Shown piece by piece: positions 40,737-49,303 of a stretch of 51,202 nt of DNA (positions are counted from its first letter, which is position 1; each line of letters begins with the position of its first letter). A program made the translations under genes and the position numbers. The stretch is from Verrucomicrobiota bacterium (GTDB lineage Bacteria > Verrucomicrobiota > Verrucomicrobiia > Opitutales > Opitutaceae). Under the pieces are notes generated by a model. That model was not told where the DNA came from. It saw only the letters and a list, made by a program, of their open reading frames with translations, and ran no database searches. The stretch spans positions 1 through 51,202 of the forward strand of contig JAEWNN010000001.1 in assembly GCA_023457035.1 (NCBI GenBank), written 5' to 3'.

Positions 40737-41246
40737 ATGTCCGCCCCCACCCCCGGCCCCACTTGGCAACCGCTGCGGCCCGCCGACGCACCCGCCGTAC
40801 GAGCACTCGCCGACACGGCGCACCCGGGCCTGCCCGAGCGCACCGAGGTATTCGCCGAACGGATCACGCTCTTCCCCGCGGGTTGCCGCCAGATCGTGCA
40901 CGCCGGGGCGCTCGCCGCCTACGGCATCGCCCATCCGTGGCGGCTCGGTTCCCCGCCGCCGCTCGATACGCTCCTCGGCGCCCTGCCCGCCGACGCCGAC
41001 TGCCTACATCTCCACGATGTGGTCGTCGCCCCAGCGCTCCGTGGCCGCGGCGCGGCTGCCTTCTACTTCGCCGCCATGGAGACCGTAGCCCGCGAGCATC
41101 ACCTTGGCTGGCTCACCATGGTCTCCGTCTACGGCACCCACCAACTCTGGAGCCGCTTTGGTTTCGGCGAGCGCACCTCCCCCGCACTCGCCGCCAAGCT
41201 GGCCGGCTACGGTCCCACCGCGCACTACCTGGTCCGCCCGCTCTGA
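40737..41246 (+). CDS. GNAT-family N-acetyltransferase
   Basis: 169 residues. Acetyl-CoA-binding core 'LHDVVVAPALRGRGAAAFYF' (R-G-R-G-A loop) and C-terminal 'MVSVYGTHQLWSRFGFGE' ('fYekxGF'-type strand-helix). Cytoplasmic; substrate unknown. It follows the NYN gene by 48 bp on the same strand. Confidence 0.8.
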   Translation: MSAPTPGPTWQPLRPADAPAVRALADTAHPGLPERTEVFAERITLFPAGCRQIVHAGALAAYGIAHPWRLGSPPPLDTLLGALPADADCLHLHDVVVAPALRGRGAAAFYFAAMETVAREHHLGWLTMVSVYGTHQLWSRFGFGERTSPALAAKLAGYGPTAHYLVRPL

Positions 41247-41333
41247 CCGTTCGTCCAGCACGTGGTCCGCTCGGCGAAACAGCATCGCCTCCGGCACGCC
41301 GCACGGCCACGCTTCGCGCCGAACACTGCCCCA

Positions 41334-42287
41334 ATGCAACGCCGCGAATTCCTCCGTCGCACCGCCGTGCTCGGTGCGACCGCCCTCGCCGGAGCGCACC
41401 TCGCTCCTTCGCTCCTCGCCGAAACCACCGCCGCACAGCCCCCTCCTTCGGCCCCACCAGAGCCCAAGTGCGATCTCGCCGTCGTCAATGGCTCCGATGC
41501 CTTTGCCGCCACCTTGCGCGCGGTCGCCGAACTCGGCGGCATCGGCCGCTTCGTGAAGCCCGGCGCCAAGGTCGGCCTGCTCATCAACGCCCCGAACTGG
41601 TGGCGCAAGCCCGGCTCGTTCACCCGGCCGGATGTCACCCTCGCCGTGCTCCAACTCTGCCGCGAGGCCGGCGCCGCCGAGATCACCTACGTGATCGATC
41701 CGGCCTCCGACTACTGGTCGCGCACGCCCTGCGCGGCGCAGCATCCAGAACTCCTCGCGCTCGGGCGCAAGAACCCGGGCGACTGGGCCGACATTGAGAT
41801 TCCCCGCGGCGTCGCGTTGAAGAAGGCCAAGGTCAACCGCACCGCGCTCGACTGCGACGTGCTGATCAACCTCCCGATCGCCAAGCACCACGCCGGCACC
41901 GGCTTCACCGGTTGCCTGAAGAACTTCATGGGCGCCTGCCACCGCAGCACCAACCAGTTCTTCCACGAAGGACCCGGCGCCAAGAGCGAGTACGAGGACA
42001 TCGCCTTCCTCTCGCAGTGCATCGCCGATGTGAACCTCGTCCGCCGCCCCGACCTCCACGTGGTCGACGGTACCGAGTTTCTCCTGACAAACGGTCCCGC
42101 CGGCCCGGGCGAGCTCAAACGCGCCGACCAGGTCGTGGCCGGCACCGATCCGGTCGCCACCGACGCCTATGCCTGCACGCTCCTGGGCCTCACCGCCGAG
42201 AAGGTGGCGATGATCGGCCTCGCCGCCCGGCACGACCTCGGCGACCCGGACCTCGCCAAGGCCGGCACGCGAAACCTGAAGCTCTGA
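41334..42287 (+). CDS. Tat-exported DUF362 protein
   Basis: 317 residues from ATG 41334. N-terminus 'QRREFLRRTAVLGATALAG' is a twin-arginine signal, so the protein is exported folded, suggesting a cofactor. The body is DUF362: 'VGLLINAPNWWRKPGSFTRP', 'LINLPIAKHHAGTGFTGCLK', 'NFMGACHRS', 'VVDGTEFLLTNGPAGPGE'. No ferredoxin-type CxxCxxC cluster is attached. It is followed by a secreted DUF6599-like gene on the same strand. Confidence 0.8.
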   Translation: MQRREFLRRTAVLGATALAGAHLAPSLLAETTAAQPPPSAPPEPKCDLAVVNGSDAFAATLRAVAELGGIGRFVKPGAKVGLLINAPNWWRKPGSFTRPDVTLAVLQLCREAGAAEITYVIDPASDYWSRTPCAAQHPELLALGRKNPGDWADIEIPRGVALKKAKVNRTALDCDVLINLPIAKHHAGTGFTGCLKNFMGACHRSTNQFFHEGPGAKSEYEDIAFLSQCIADVNLVRRPDLHVVDGTEFLLTNGPAGPGELKRADQVVAGTDPVATDAYACTLLGLTAEKVAMIGLAARHDLGDPDLAKAGTRNLKL

Positions 42288-42343
42288 AGCCGGCAAAGCA
42301 TCGCGAAACCGCTTGAGGCAGGAACGTTCCACCGAAACTCCTC

Positions 42344-42368
42344 GGCGGATTCGGAGAAACCGCCCTAC
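42344..42368 (-). repeat. REP-like hairpin with 5'-GTAG
   Basis: On the minus strand GTAG then GGCGGTTTCTCCGAATCCGC, with a GGCGG/CCGCC stem. Same GTAG-hairpin layout as the others, in the spacer between the DUF362 and DUF6599-like genes. Confidence 0.7.
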
Positions 42369-42422
42369 CTTCCGACCTCCTCCGGAGCCTCCAATATCTC
42401 GCTACAACTCGGACTATCCCCC

Positions 42423-43310
42423 ATGCGCCGCCTCGCCACCGCCCTGCTCCTCACCACCGCCTGCCTCGCCGGCTTCGCCGACGAAGATCCCGCCACGCTC
42501 GTCGCGAAGCTCGCGCCCTCTGCCGGCTGGGCCGCGCCGGACACGCCCCGCGTCGCCACGCACGACACGCTCTTCGACCTGATCGACGGCGGGGCCGAGC
42601 TGTACCACGAATATGGCTTCAAACGCGCCGTGTCCTGGAGTCTCGCCGGCCCCGCCGGTGGCAGCATCCAGGTGGAGCTCTACGAGATGGCCGACGCCCC
42701 GGCGGCCCACGGTGTGTGGTCGCTCATGCAGACGGGCAAGTTCACCCGCGGCGAGCTCGGCCAAGGCTCGCTGCGGTTCAACTACTACGTCGCGTTCTGG
42801 AGCGGCCCGTACTTCGCCAGCGTCACCGGCGCACAGTCCGATGCCGCCGTGCAGTCCGAGGTCGACCGTCTCGCCGCACAGCTCGCGGCGTTGCTGCCAC
42901 GCGACGGTGGGCTTCCCGCTTGGTTCACCTACCTGCCCGCCGAGAATCTGCAGGAGCGGAAGCATTTCCGCGGACGCATCGGACTTTCCAACATCCCGCT
43001 CGGCGAAGTCACCGAACTGTTCGACTCCCACGAGGGCCTCGTCGCTACCTATCCGGTATGCCGGGTACTACTTCTGCACTTCACCACCCCCGACGAAGCC
43101 ATCGCACAACTCGCCGCCGCCGCCATCCGCGCCACCGCGCGCAAATCACTCACCGACGTCATGGCCGACGCCGCAGGCTTCACCTGCGCCGACAGCGACA
43201 ACCACCGGATCGCCGTCCGTACCCACGGCACGGATCTCCTCGCCTTCGTCTTCACCGACGAGGCCGCCTTCCGGGCACTGGCGGCCCGGCTCGACAGTCG
43301 GAGCGAGTAG
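42423..43310 (+). CDS. Secreted DUF6599-like protein
   Basis: 295 residues; signal peptide 'RRLATALLLTTACLAGFA'. Mature part has the DUF6599 pattern: 'TLFDLIDGGAELYHEYGF', 'SIQVELYEMADAPAAHGVW', 'RFNYYVAFWSGPYFASVTG'. No catalytic motif is known. Genes of this family often accompany DUF362 genes, as here, suggesting a joint extracytoplasmic role. Ends just before a bidirectional terminator. Confidence 0.7.
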   Translation: MRRLATALLLTTACLAGFADEDPATLVAKLAPSAGWAAPDTPRVATHDTLFDLIDGGAELYHEYGFKRAVSWSLAGPAGGSIQVELYEMADAPAAHGVWSLMQTGKFTRGELGQGSLRFNYYVAFWSGPYFASVTGAQSDAAVQSEVDRLAAQLAALLPRDGGLPAWFTYLPAENLQERKHFRGRIGLSNIPLGEVTELFDSHEGLVATYPVCRVLLLHFTTPDEAIAQLAAAAIRATARKSLTDVMADAAGFTCADSDNHRIAVRTHGTDLLAFVFTDEAAFRALAARLDSRSE

Positions 43311-43362
43311 GCGTGCAGCCCCGCAAGCGAAGCCGCTCCCGCAAGGGCGGGCCCGAAAAGAG

Positions 43363-43397
43363 AAAGGCCCGGACGGCAGGTTGCCAGCCGGGCCTTT
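43363..43397. terminator. Bidirectional intrinsic terminator
   Basis: Perfect 10-bp stem AAAGGCCCGG / CCGGGCCTTT with a 15-nt loop that itself pairs (GGCAGGTTGCC). On the minus strand it is followed by CTCTTTTC; on the plus strand the U-run is within the stem. It separates the convergent DUF6599-like and porin genes. Confidence 0.8.
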
Positions 43398-43419
43398 CGG
43401 GGGAGAACGCGGGCCGCGC

Positions 43420-44784
43420 TCAGAACGTCGTCGTGAGTTCGGCGCGGATGAACATCATCTCGTCGGTGTGCCTGTAGTAGCTGCCCATCGGCGCCCACTC
43501 GGCAAGGATCAGGCCGCTGAGACGCTTGCTGAATTTCTGCTTGGCCGAGAGCTGGAACAGGTGGCCGCGGAAGCTGCCGTCGCGGCTGAAAAGCGCGCTG
43601 GTGGTGCGGGTCGGATTGTCCTCGAGCGCGAAGAGCGCGTTGTAGGTCGCCGCGAGGCTGGTGTTCTTGCTCGGGGCGATGCTCCACGTGGCACCGAGCC
43701 GGTAGAGGTTGTTGTACTGGGCGTTGCGGCCGGTCTCCTGGCCGATCGCCACGGCCCACACCTCGCTCACGCGCGGGGTACGGCCCCAGAGAACGTCGAA
43801 CATCTCGTCCTTGCCGGTGCTGCTGCGGCGGTCGCCGGAGAGGTACTCGGTGACGAACGCGACCTGGTTGTTGAGGCTGTCCTTGAACGAGTACGTCAGC
43901 TTCGCAACGCCGCCGAAGGCCGACACATCGCGCGAAGTCGGGAAGACCGAGTCGGCGCGGCGGCCCCACTGGTAGGCGGCCTCCACCGAATACTGCCAGT
44001 GCTCCTCGGGCGTGCCGACGATGCGGCCGCCGAGGGTGTAGATGTCGGCGTTGTAGCCGCGCGCGGTCACGCGGTCGTCGCCCTTGTAGATGAAGTAGCC
44101 GTCGAGCGTCGTGTTCTGCACCGACTTGTTCGAGGCGTAGAGGATGAAGCCGGTCTCATCCTGCTCGGTGAGTGCGCCGGCCTTGCGGTCGCTGCCGAGG
44201 ATCGCGAGCCGGTCGCCCGGATACGCCTGCTGGTTGAAGCCGATCACGTCGAACTTGGTCTTGATGCTCTTGGCGTCGAGGGAGACGCGCAGGCCGTCGA
44301 AGTGGTTCGTCCAGGAACCGTCGAGCGGCGTGCCATCTGTGACGAGCCATTGGTCGCCGAGCTGGATATCCTGGCGTCCGACGGTGGCGACGAGCGGGTC
44401 GCCGGAGACATCGGTGGTCCACTTCGCGTAGAGGTTGTCGACGATGGCGTACTTCCACTCCTCGTCCTCGCCGGCCTTGCTGGCGGCGTTGAACCAGTAG
44501 CGCGGCTCGGCGGAGACGCGGCCGAAGAGGGTCAGCCCTGGGAAGGGGTTGGTCGTCTCCCAAACGCGCAGACGGGCGCGGAAGTAGTTGCGGTCGTTGA
44601 AGGCGGCCGCGTTGTTGAGCGTCTGGGCATTCACATAGCCCTCGTAGCGGAAGCGGAAATCGCCGCCCCACTGGAAGACCGGCTTGGCGTCGGAGGGCGC
44701 ACCCGAGGTCTGGGCGAACGCGCCGGTCGCACCGGCGGCGCAGAGGGACAGGACACAGAGACTGCAGCTGAATAGTTTGGTCAT
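43420..44784 (-). CDS. Alginate-export-family outer-membrane porin
   Basis: 454 residues; signal peptide cleaved near 'GAFAQT'. Beta-barrel with alternating strands; 'FQWGGDFRFRYEGYVNAQTL', 'DRNYFRARLRVW', 'TVGRQDIQLGDQWLVTDGTPLDGSW' match the alginate_exp (AlgE-like) family; C-terminus 'RAELTTTF' ends in Phe for BAM insertion. These porins export or import anionic polysaccharide or aromatic compounds. No polysaccharide genes adjoin it, so the substrate is open. Confidence 0.82.
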   Translation of the reverse strand: MTKLFSCSLCVLSLCAAGATGAFAQTSGAPSDAKPVFQWGGDFRFRYEGYVNAQTLNNAAAFNDRNYFRARLRVWETTNPFPGLTLFGRVSAEPRYWFNAASKAGEDEEWKYAIVDNLYAKWTTDVSGDPLVATVGRQDIQLGDQWLVTDGTPLDGSWTNHFDGLRVSLDAKSIKTKFDVIGFNQQAYPGDRLAILGSDRKAGALTEQDETGFILYASNKSVQNTTLDGYFIYKGDDRVTARGYNADIYTLGGRIVGTPEEHWQYSVEAAYQWGRRADSVFPTSRDVSAFGGVAKLTYSFKDSLNNQVAFVTEYLSGDRRSSTGKDEMFDVLWGRTPRVSEVWAVAIGQETGRNAQYNNLYRLGATWSIAPSKNTSLAATYNALFALEDNPTRTTSALFSRDGSFRGHLFQLSAKQKFSKRLSGLILAEWAPMGSYYRHTDEMMFIRAELTTTF

Positions 44785-44983
44785 GACTGGATGGCTTCGA
44801 GCGGGGGGCGTGGAGAGGCCAACCCTATCGGCCCATTCCACGGAGCGCTGAAGAAGAACGTGTTGTGCGCGGCGTGCAACAAAACAACCGCTACACCCGC
44901 ACGGGCGCCGCCCGCAGCGCAAGGCCCCGACCTCCAGCGACCTGCACAACCGCCGCAGCGACCGAACGACCGCCCCGCCCGGC

Positions 44984-46384
44984 TCACACCTCGACCACCG
45001 TCGTGTTCTGGGCCTCGCCGAGGGCATGGCCATGCGCGGCCGCGCGACTGCGCCGGGCGTAGGGCAGCCATTTCCATTTCCGCCAACGCCAGTACATCAG
45101 CAGGCCGCGCGTCCATTCGTCGCAGGCCATCGCGATCCAGATGCCGGGCATGCCCCACCCCAGCTTCAGGCCGAGCAACCAGGAAAGGAACACCCACACG
45201 CCCCACATCACGACCAGCCCCACCAGCACCGGGAAACGGGCGTCGCCGGTGGCGCGCAGCGAATTGATGACGACCACGTTGAATACGCGTCCCGGCTCGA
45301 TCAACAACCCCATGCGCAGCAGGACCACCCCCGCGGCGATGATCGCCGGATCGCGGGTGAACCAGCCCAGGATCCAAGGCGCGCCCACCGCCAGCACCAC
45401 CGCGCCCAGCATCGCGCACCGCAGGCCCAGCTTCACGCTGCGCAACAGCCCGTCGTAGGCGTCCTGGAAACGCCCCGCGCCGATCAGCAGGCCCGTGAGG
45501 ATCTCCGTGCCGAGCCCGATCGACACGTTCATGAGGATCACCCAGCGCACGATCGTCATCACGTACTGCTGCGTCGCCAGCGGGCCGTCGCCCAGCTCGG
45601 CACAAAACCGGGTGATCACCATGAACGCCACCCACCAGCTCGTGTGCTCGCCCGCCGCCGGCAGGCCGATGTGCAGGATCGCCCCCAGCTTCTCGCGCTG
45701 GAACCGGAAAAAGTCCCGCACGCGCACCTTCAAGTGCGTGCGCCACTCGAGCAGGAACCACAACGCCACGGTCGCCGCCGCGCGGCTCACGATGCCCGAG
45801 ATGCCCACACCCACCACGCCCAGCTTCGGGAACCCAAAGAGCCCAAAAAGCAGCAGACAGTTGCCGATCACGTTGAGCACATTCTGCCCGGCCGTGACCC
45901 ACATCGCGTCGCGGGTGTGCGTATGCGCCCGCAACGTCGCCGCGATCGCCCCGTTCATCGCCTCGAAGAACAGCGTGCCGCCCATGAGCAGCAGGAACGG
46001 TTTGGCAAAACTCATCGGCCCCGCCCCCAGCCCCATCGCCGCCAGCATCGGCTCCGAAAACGCCAACACCAGCAAGCTCGCCCCGACACCGATCCACGTG
46101 TTGGCCGCGATCGCGGTCATCGTGATCCGGTCCGCCCCCGCCCGATCCCTCGCCCCGAGGTAATGCGTAATCACCACGCTGCTGCCGATGCCGATGAAGG
46201 CGAAGATGATGATGAAGAACGTGAAGACCTGCGACGCCACCCCCACCCCGGCCACCGCGTCGTCGCCGAGGTGGCTCACCATGAACATATCCACCGTGCC
46301 GATGAGCACACGCAGGCCTTGCTCGACGAAGATCGGCCAGGCCAGCGACCACAGTTTCGGTTGGTCCACAGAGGGAGCTTTCAT
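44984..46384 (-). CDS. MATE-family multidrug/toxin efflux protein
   Basis: 466 residues from ATG 46384, about 12 transmembrane segments in two similar halves. MATE features: 'SLAWPIFVEQGLRVLIGTVDMFMVSHLGDDAVAGVG' type N-terminus, 'NVLNVIGNCLLLFG' in the first half and 'GLLIGAGRFQDA' opening the second. Exports cationic compounds in exchange for Na+ or H+. The cytoplasmic tail is short and polar. Single-gene unit. Confidence 0.9.
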   Translation of the reverse strand: MKAPSVDQPKLWSLAWPIFVEQGLRVLIGTVDMFMVSHLGDDAVAGVGVASQVFTFFIIIFAFIGIGSSVVITHYLGARDRAGADRITMTAIAANTWIGVGASLLVLAFSEPMLAAMGLGAGPMSFAKPFLLLMGGTLFFEAMNGAIAATLRAHTHTRDAMWVTAGQNVLNVIGNCLLLFGLFGFPKLGVVGVGISGIVSRAAATVALWFLLEWRTHLKVRVRDFFRFQREKLGAILHIGLPAAGEHTSWWVAFMVITRFCAELGDGPLATQQYVMTIVRWVILMNVSIGLGTEILTGLLIGAGRFQDAYDGLLRSVKLGLRCAMLGAVVLAVGAPWILGWFTRDPAIIAAGVVLLRMGLLIEPGRVFNVVVINSLRATGDARFPVLVGLVVMWGVWVFLSWLLGLKLGWGMPGIWIAMACDEWTRGLLMYWRWRKWKWLPYARRSRAAAHGHALGEAQNTTVVEV

Positions 46385-46717
46385 GGGAGAGGGGCGAAAT
46401 GAGCCCCGGCCCACCCGGTTAACGACACAAATCTCGGCCCCTCGCCCGCCGCGGAGTCCCAACGATAGCACGTTAATGCGCCCGGGACTCGGGAGCCCAG
46501 CCGCCCGAGCTGCACCGCCGCGCAGCCGCTCGGCGAGCCGCTCGCGCCATCTCGATGCGCGTTGCGCCCTGCCGATCGAGACTCCGCTCGCCCGGCGCTG
46601 GACTGAGCCGCCCCGCCACCGCGGAAGTTCGCCAAGCTCCCTGCATAACCCGCACCCACAAGTCGCCCGCGGGGCGCTCCGGAAGCAGCCACGCACGACG
46701 CTGAAGTGCCCTTCCCG

Positions 46718-46752
46718 GCCACCGGCCACCGATCACCGGCCACCGCCCACTG
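46718..46752. repeat. Heptad repeat, NNNACCG x4 plus one variant
   Basis: GCCACCG, GCCACCG, ATCACCG, GCCACCG, CCCACTG, directly abutting the 3' end of the aminotransferase gene. Same unit as 9695-9806 and 15073-15107. Confidence 0.85.
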
Positions 46753-46755
46753 GCT

Positions 46756-48015
46756 TCAGCCCGTCGCCACCGCACAGAATCGCCGTGCGGCCTCGCGCAG
46801 CTCCGCCTCGGCCAGCACGCCGAAGGTGAGGCGCGCGGTGTTCTTCGCCGCCGCATCGCCGTAGCACAGCTCACCGGGCACGTAGAGCACGCCACCCGCG
46901 ACACAGGCGCGGTAGAACGCCGAGTCGATGCCGAGATCCATCCCGGCCGGCGCCGTGAGCCACAGGTAGAGGCCACCGCGCGGTTGCGACCAGCGCCAGC
47001 CGCGCGCCGCGATGCCGCCCTCGACCAACGCCGCATGCAGCACCTGCATCTTCCGCTCGTAGGCCGGACGGATCCGCGCCAGATGCGCATCGAACGTACC
47101 ATCGGCCAGCACACGCTCGAGCACCGCCTGGTTGAGATTCGCCGAACCGAAATCGTGGTGTCCCTTCACGTGCAGCATGCGCGCCAGCCACTCCGGCGCG
47201 GTGCAGATGCCGTAGCCAACTTTCAACCCCGTCGCGAACGGCTTGGTGAGCGTGCCGGCGTAGAGCTTGGGAAACGCGTCCCACTCGGGGAGCGCGAGCA
47301 GGCTCGGCGCACCCGCGGCGCCGTCGAACGCCATCTGCCGGTAGGCGGCGTCCTCGAGCGTGGGCACGACCAGCCCGTGCGCCGTGAGCGTGCGCGCGAG
47401 GCCGCGTTTCTCCTCCGTGTCGAGCGAACGGCCGGAAGGGTTCGAGAAATAGCCGATCACGTACACGGCCTTCACGCGCCGCGCGGAACCGTCGCGCCCC
47501 ATCCCGGCCAGCAACCCATCGAGCGCCGGCAGATCGAGCCGCCCGTCCGCGCCGACCGGCAGCGAACGCGCCTCGACCCCCAGCCCGCGCAACATCTCGA
47601 GAAACACGAAATAGCTCGGGCGATCCACGAGCACGATGTCGCCCGGGTCGCACAACGCCTGCATGGCGAGATAGAGCGCCTGCTGAGAACCGTTGGTGAC
47701 GAGCACGCGCGCCGGATTCACCCGATCCGCGGGCCAACCCTCCTCGTGCGCCAAGCGCTCCGCGAGCAGGCGCCGCAGGCCGGGCCTCCCCTGGTTGGTG
47801 CCGTACTGCAGCGGCTCCGGCGAGCCGCCCATCTCCGTGAGCGCGGCGACCGCACACCCGAACGGCTCGACGGGCAGCGTGGCGTTGTCGGTGAAGCCCG
47901 CCGCGAGCGAGAGCAGTTGCGGATTCTCCAGCGCCGCCGTCATGAGGCGGGCGATGATCGGCGGCGCCGCGCGCCGGCCGAGAGCGGAGAAGGAGATCGG
48001 GGGCGTGGCGCTCAT
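46756..48015 (-). CDS. PLP-dependent class I/II aminotransferase (2-aminoadipate/MocR-type)
   Basis: 419 residues from ATG 48015. Fold type I aminotransferase: 'LLSLAAGFTDNATLPV', 'LQYGTNQGRPGLRRLLAERL', 'VLVTNGSQQALYLAMQAL', 'YVIGYFSNPSGRSLD', PLP-lysine block 'YAGTLTKPFATGLKVGYG' and the C-terminal substrate arginine in 'NTARLTFG'. It resembles the LysN/2-aminoadipate and MocR-catalytic group, without an attached GntR DNA-binding domain. Transfers amino groups between amino and 2-oxo acids; substrate not predictable. Confidence 0.88.
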   Translation of the reverse strand: MSATPPISFSALGRRAAPPIIARLMTAALENPQLLSLAAGFTDNATLPVEPFGCAVAALTEMGGSPEPLQYGTNQGRPGLRRLLAERLAHEEGWPADRVNPARVLVTNGSQQALYLAMQALCDPGDIVLVDRPSYFVFLEMLRGLGVEARSLPVGADGRLDLPALDGLLAGMGRDGSARRVKAVYVIGYFSNPSGRSLDTEEKRGLARTLTAHGLVVPTLEDAAYRQMAFDGAAGAPSLLALPEWDAFPKLYAGTLTKPFATGLKVGYGICTAPEWLARMLHVKGHHDFGSANLNQAVLERVLADGTFDAHLARIRPAYERKMQVLHAALVEGGIAARGWRWSQPRGGLYLWLTAPAGMDLGIDSAFYRACVAGGVLYVPGELCYGDAAAKNTARLTFGVLAEAELREAARRFCAVATG

Positions 48016-48222
48016 GCGGAGCGTTAGGCCATGCCCGAACCCCCGCCCCCCGACAATGCGAAGTTTCGTCACTGGGCCGAACGGCGCACCGCGGCCCGGC
48101 CGCCGGTCGCGCCCCGTGCCGGCCGCCTTGCAGGCCGGCGAGGCCGTGCGGTATCGCTGCCGCCACGGAAATTTTTGTTGGCAAGCGCGATGCCGCCCGC
48201 CAAACAAACCGCTCCGTTTTTC

Positions 48223-48297
48223 GCCAGAGTAGCTCAGTGGTAGAGCAGGGGACTCATAAGCCCTTGGTCGGCAGTTCAATCCTGCCCTCTGGCACCA
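48223..48297 (+). tRNA. tRNA-Met (anticodon CAT)
   Basis: Acceptor GCCAGAG pairs with CTCTGGC, D arm GCTC/GAGC, anticodon loop CTCATAA, T loop TTCAATC, encoded CCA. Acceptor ends pair fully, so it is an elongator-type tRNA rather than initiator; a lysidine-modified Ile tRNA is also possible. The last pair of the anticodon stem (A-G) is a mismatch. Confidence 0.92.
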
Positions 48298-48395
48298 CCT
48301 TTCAATCAAGGAGTTGGAGACTCCGATCGGGCGCAGAAGAAGGCGACTGACTTACTTCTGACCTACTTTTCGGGTTCTCAGGTGGGTGAAAGTTC

Positions 48396-48722
48396 CTACC
48401 ACCCTTGCTGCATCGTCTCTCGCACTACGATGGGCGAGAGCACGGTGGCGCAGGACTCCCAGTCGACCCGCTCGATCCTGTGGTACTTCAGCTCGAAGGG
48501 ATGCCGCGGCGGCAGTTCGTCGATCTTGCGCTTGGCCGCTTCGATGTCGCCGAGCGCGGCCTGCACCCAGACGTCTTCCAACACGTCCGGAATCTGGCCG
48601 AAGAGTTCGAAGATGCTCTGCAGCCGCTCCGAGAGCAGCTCATGCACGCGATCCTCGACCGAACCGCGGTAGCGCAGGTTGTAGACGAAGACCGAACCGC
48701 GAGACTCGCGCAAAAAGGTGCG
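48396..48722 (-). pseudogene. C-terminal remnant of a large SNF2-type helicase (DISARM DrmD-like)
   Basis: About 108 codons read 'SVFVYNLRYRGSVEDRVHEL', 'LFGQIPDVLEDVWVQAALGD' and 'PPRHPFELKYHRIERVDWES', typical of the far C-terminus of large SNF2-family helicases such as the DISARM defence component DrmD. No motor domain precedes it: above about 48722 the frame enters unrelated sequence. Starting about 100 bp after tRNA-Met, it looks like the scar of a lost island. The DrmD assignment is from recognition only. Confidence 0.6.
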
Positions 48723-49230
48723 CATAACTATGCGCATCGCGCATATCCGCGGGACGGAGCGCAGGCATGGCCCTCGGAGTGGCGCAGATGCCATCGCCCC
48801 CGTGACGCGCACCTTCCATGCGAATCAAGCCTTCGGCTTCGAGCGCATGCAGAAGTCGCAGCTCCTGGTGTCGGCCGAGCCGCGTGATCTCACGAGTGAC
48901 GGCATTGGCGAGCGACCCGCATTCAAGGGCGAGTACCTGCACGGTGGCCAGCGCCGCACCATGGATCACGCCATCTCGGGGAACTCCAGCCAACGGAGTC
49001 TCGCAGTGCCAAGGCGGCGCTGGCGGGTTTGCGGAGGGAGACAAGGAGAGCGGATCGGAGCGGAGAACGCAAGGGGCTGGATACGCCACAAGTCGCCGGT
49101 GCGGCTCAGCGCGGGCGCAGTGCATCCTGCGAAATTTCCGGAACCTTCTCCGCGCCCGCGCGTCTATCCCCACGTGCTTGTTTGTCCCGCCTAGCGGGAT
49201 GTTTGGGGATACTACCGACCAATAAGACGG

Positions 49231-49252
49231 GCCGCCAAGGGGTTGGCGGCCT
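49231..49252 (-). terminator. Probable terminator of mpl
   Basis: Perfect 9-bp stem GGCCGCCAA / TTGGCGGCC with a 4-nt loop, 52 bp past the mpl stop; on the minus strand followed by CGTCTTATT, a weak T-tract. Confidence 0.45.
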
Positions 49253-49303
49253 GTCGCTTTTCCGGAACACGGCGGCGCCGGGGCGGGCCGAACGAAACCG
49301 ACA

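Larger units (their letters stand above)
48298..49303. other. Decayed region behind tRNA-Met
   Basis: About 1 kb with no intact gene. The helicase remnant lies at 48396-48722. On the minus strand around 48780-48990 there is a short frame with regulator-like composition ('TREITRLGRHQELRLLHALE') but no recognisable full domain. The terminator of mpl is at 49231-49252. Confidence 0.6.

Noticed and set aside
48640..49173. 177-codon minus-strand frame with regulator-like words ('TREITRLGRHQELRLLHALE')
   Set aside because: Only about 60 residues look protein-like, flanked by Arg/Pro-rich sequence; too weak to call a gene and partly in decayed sequence.
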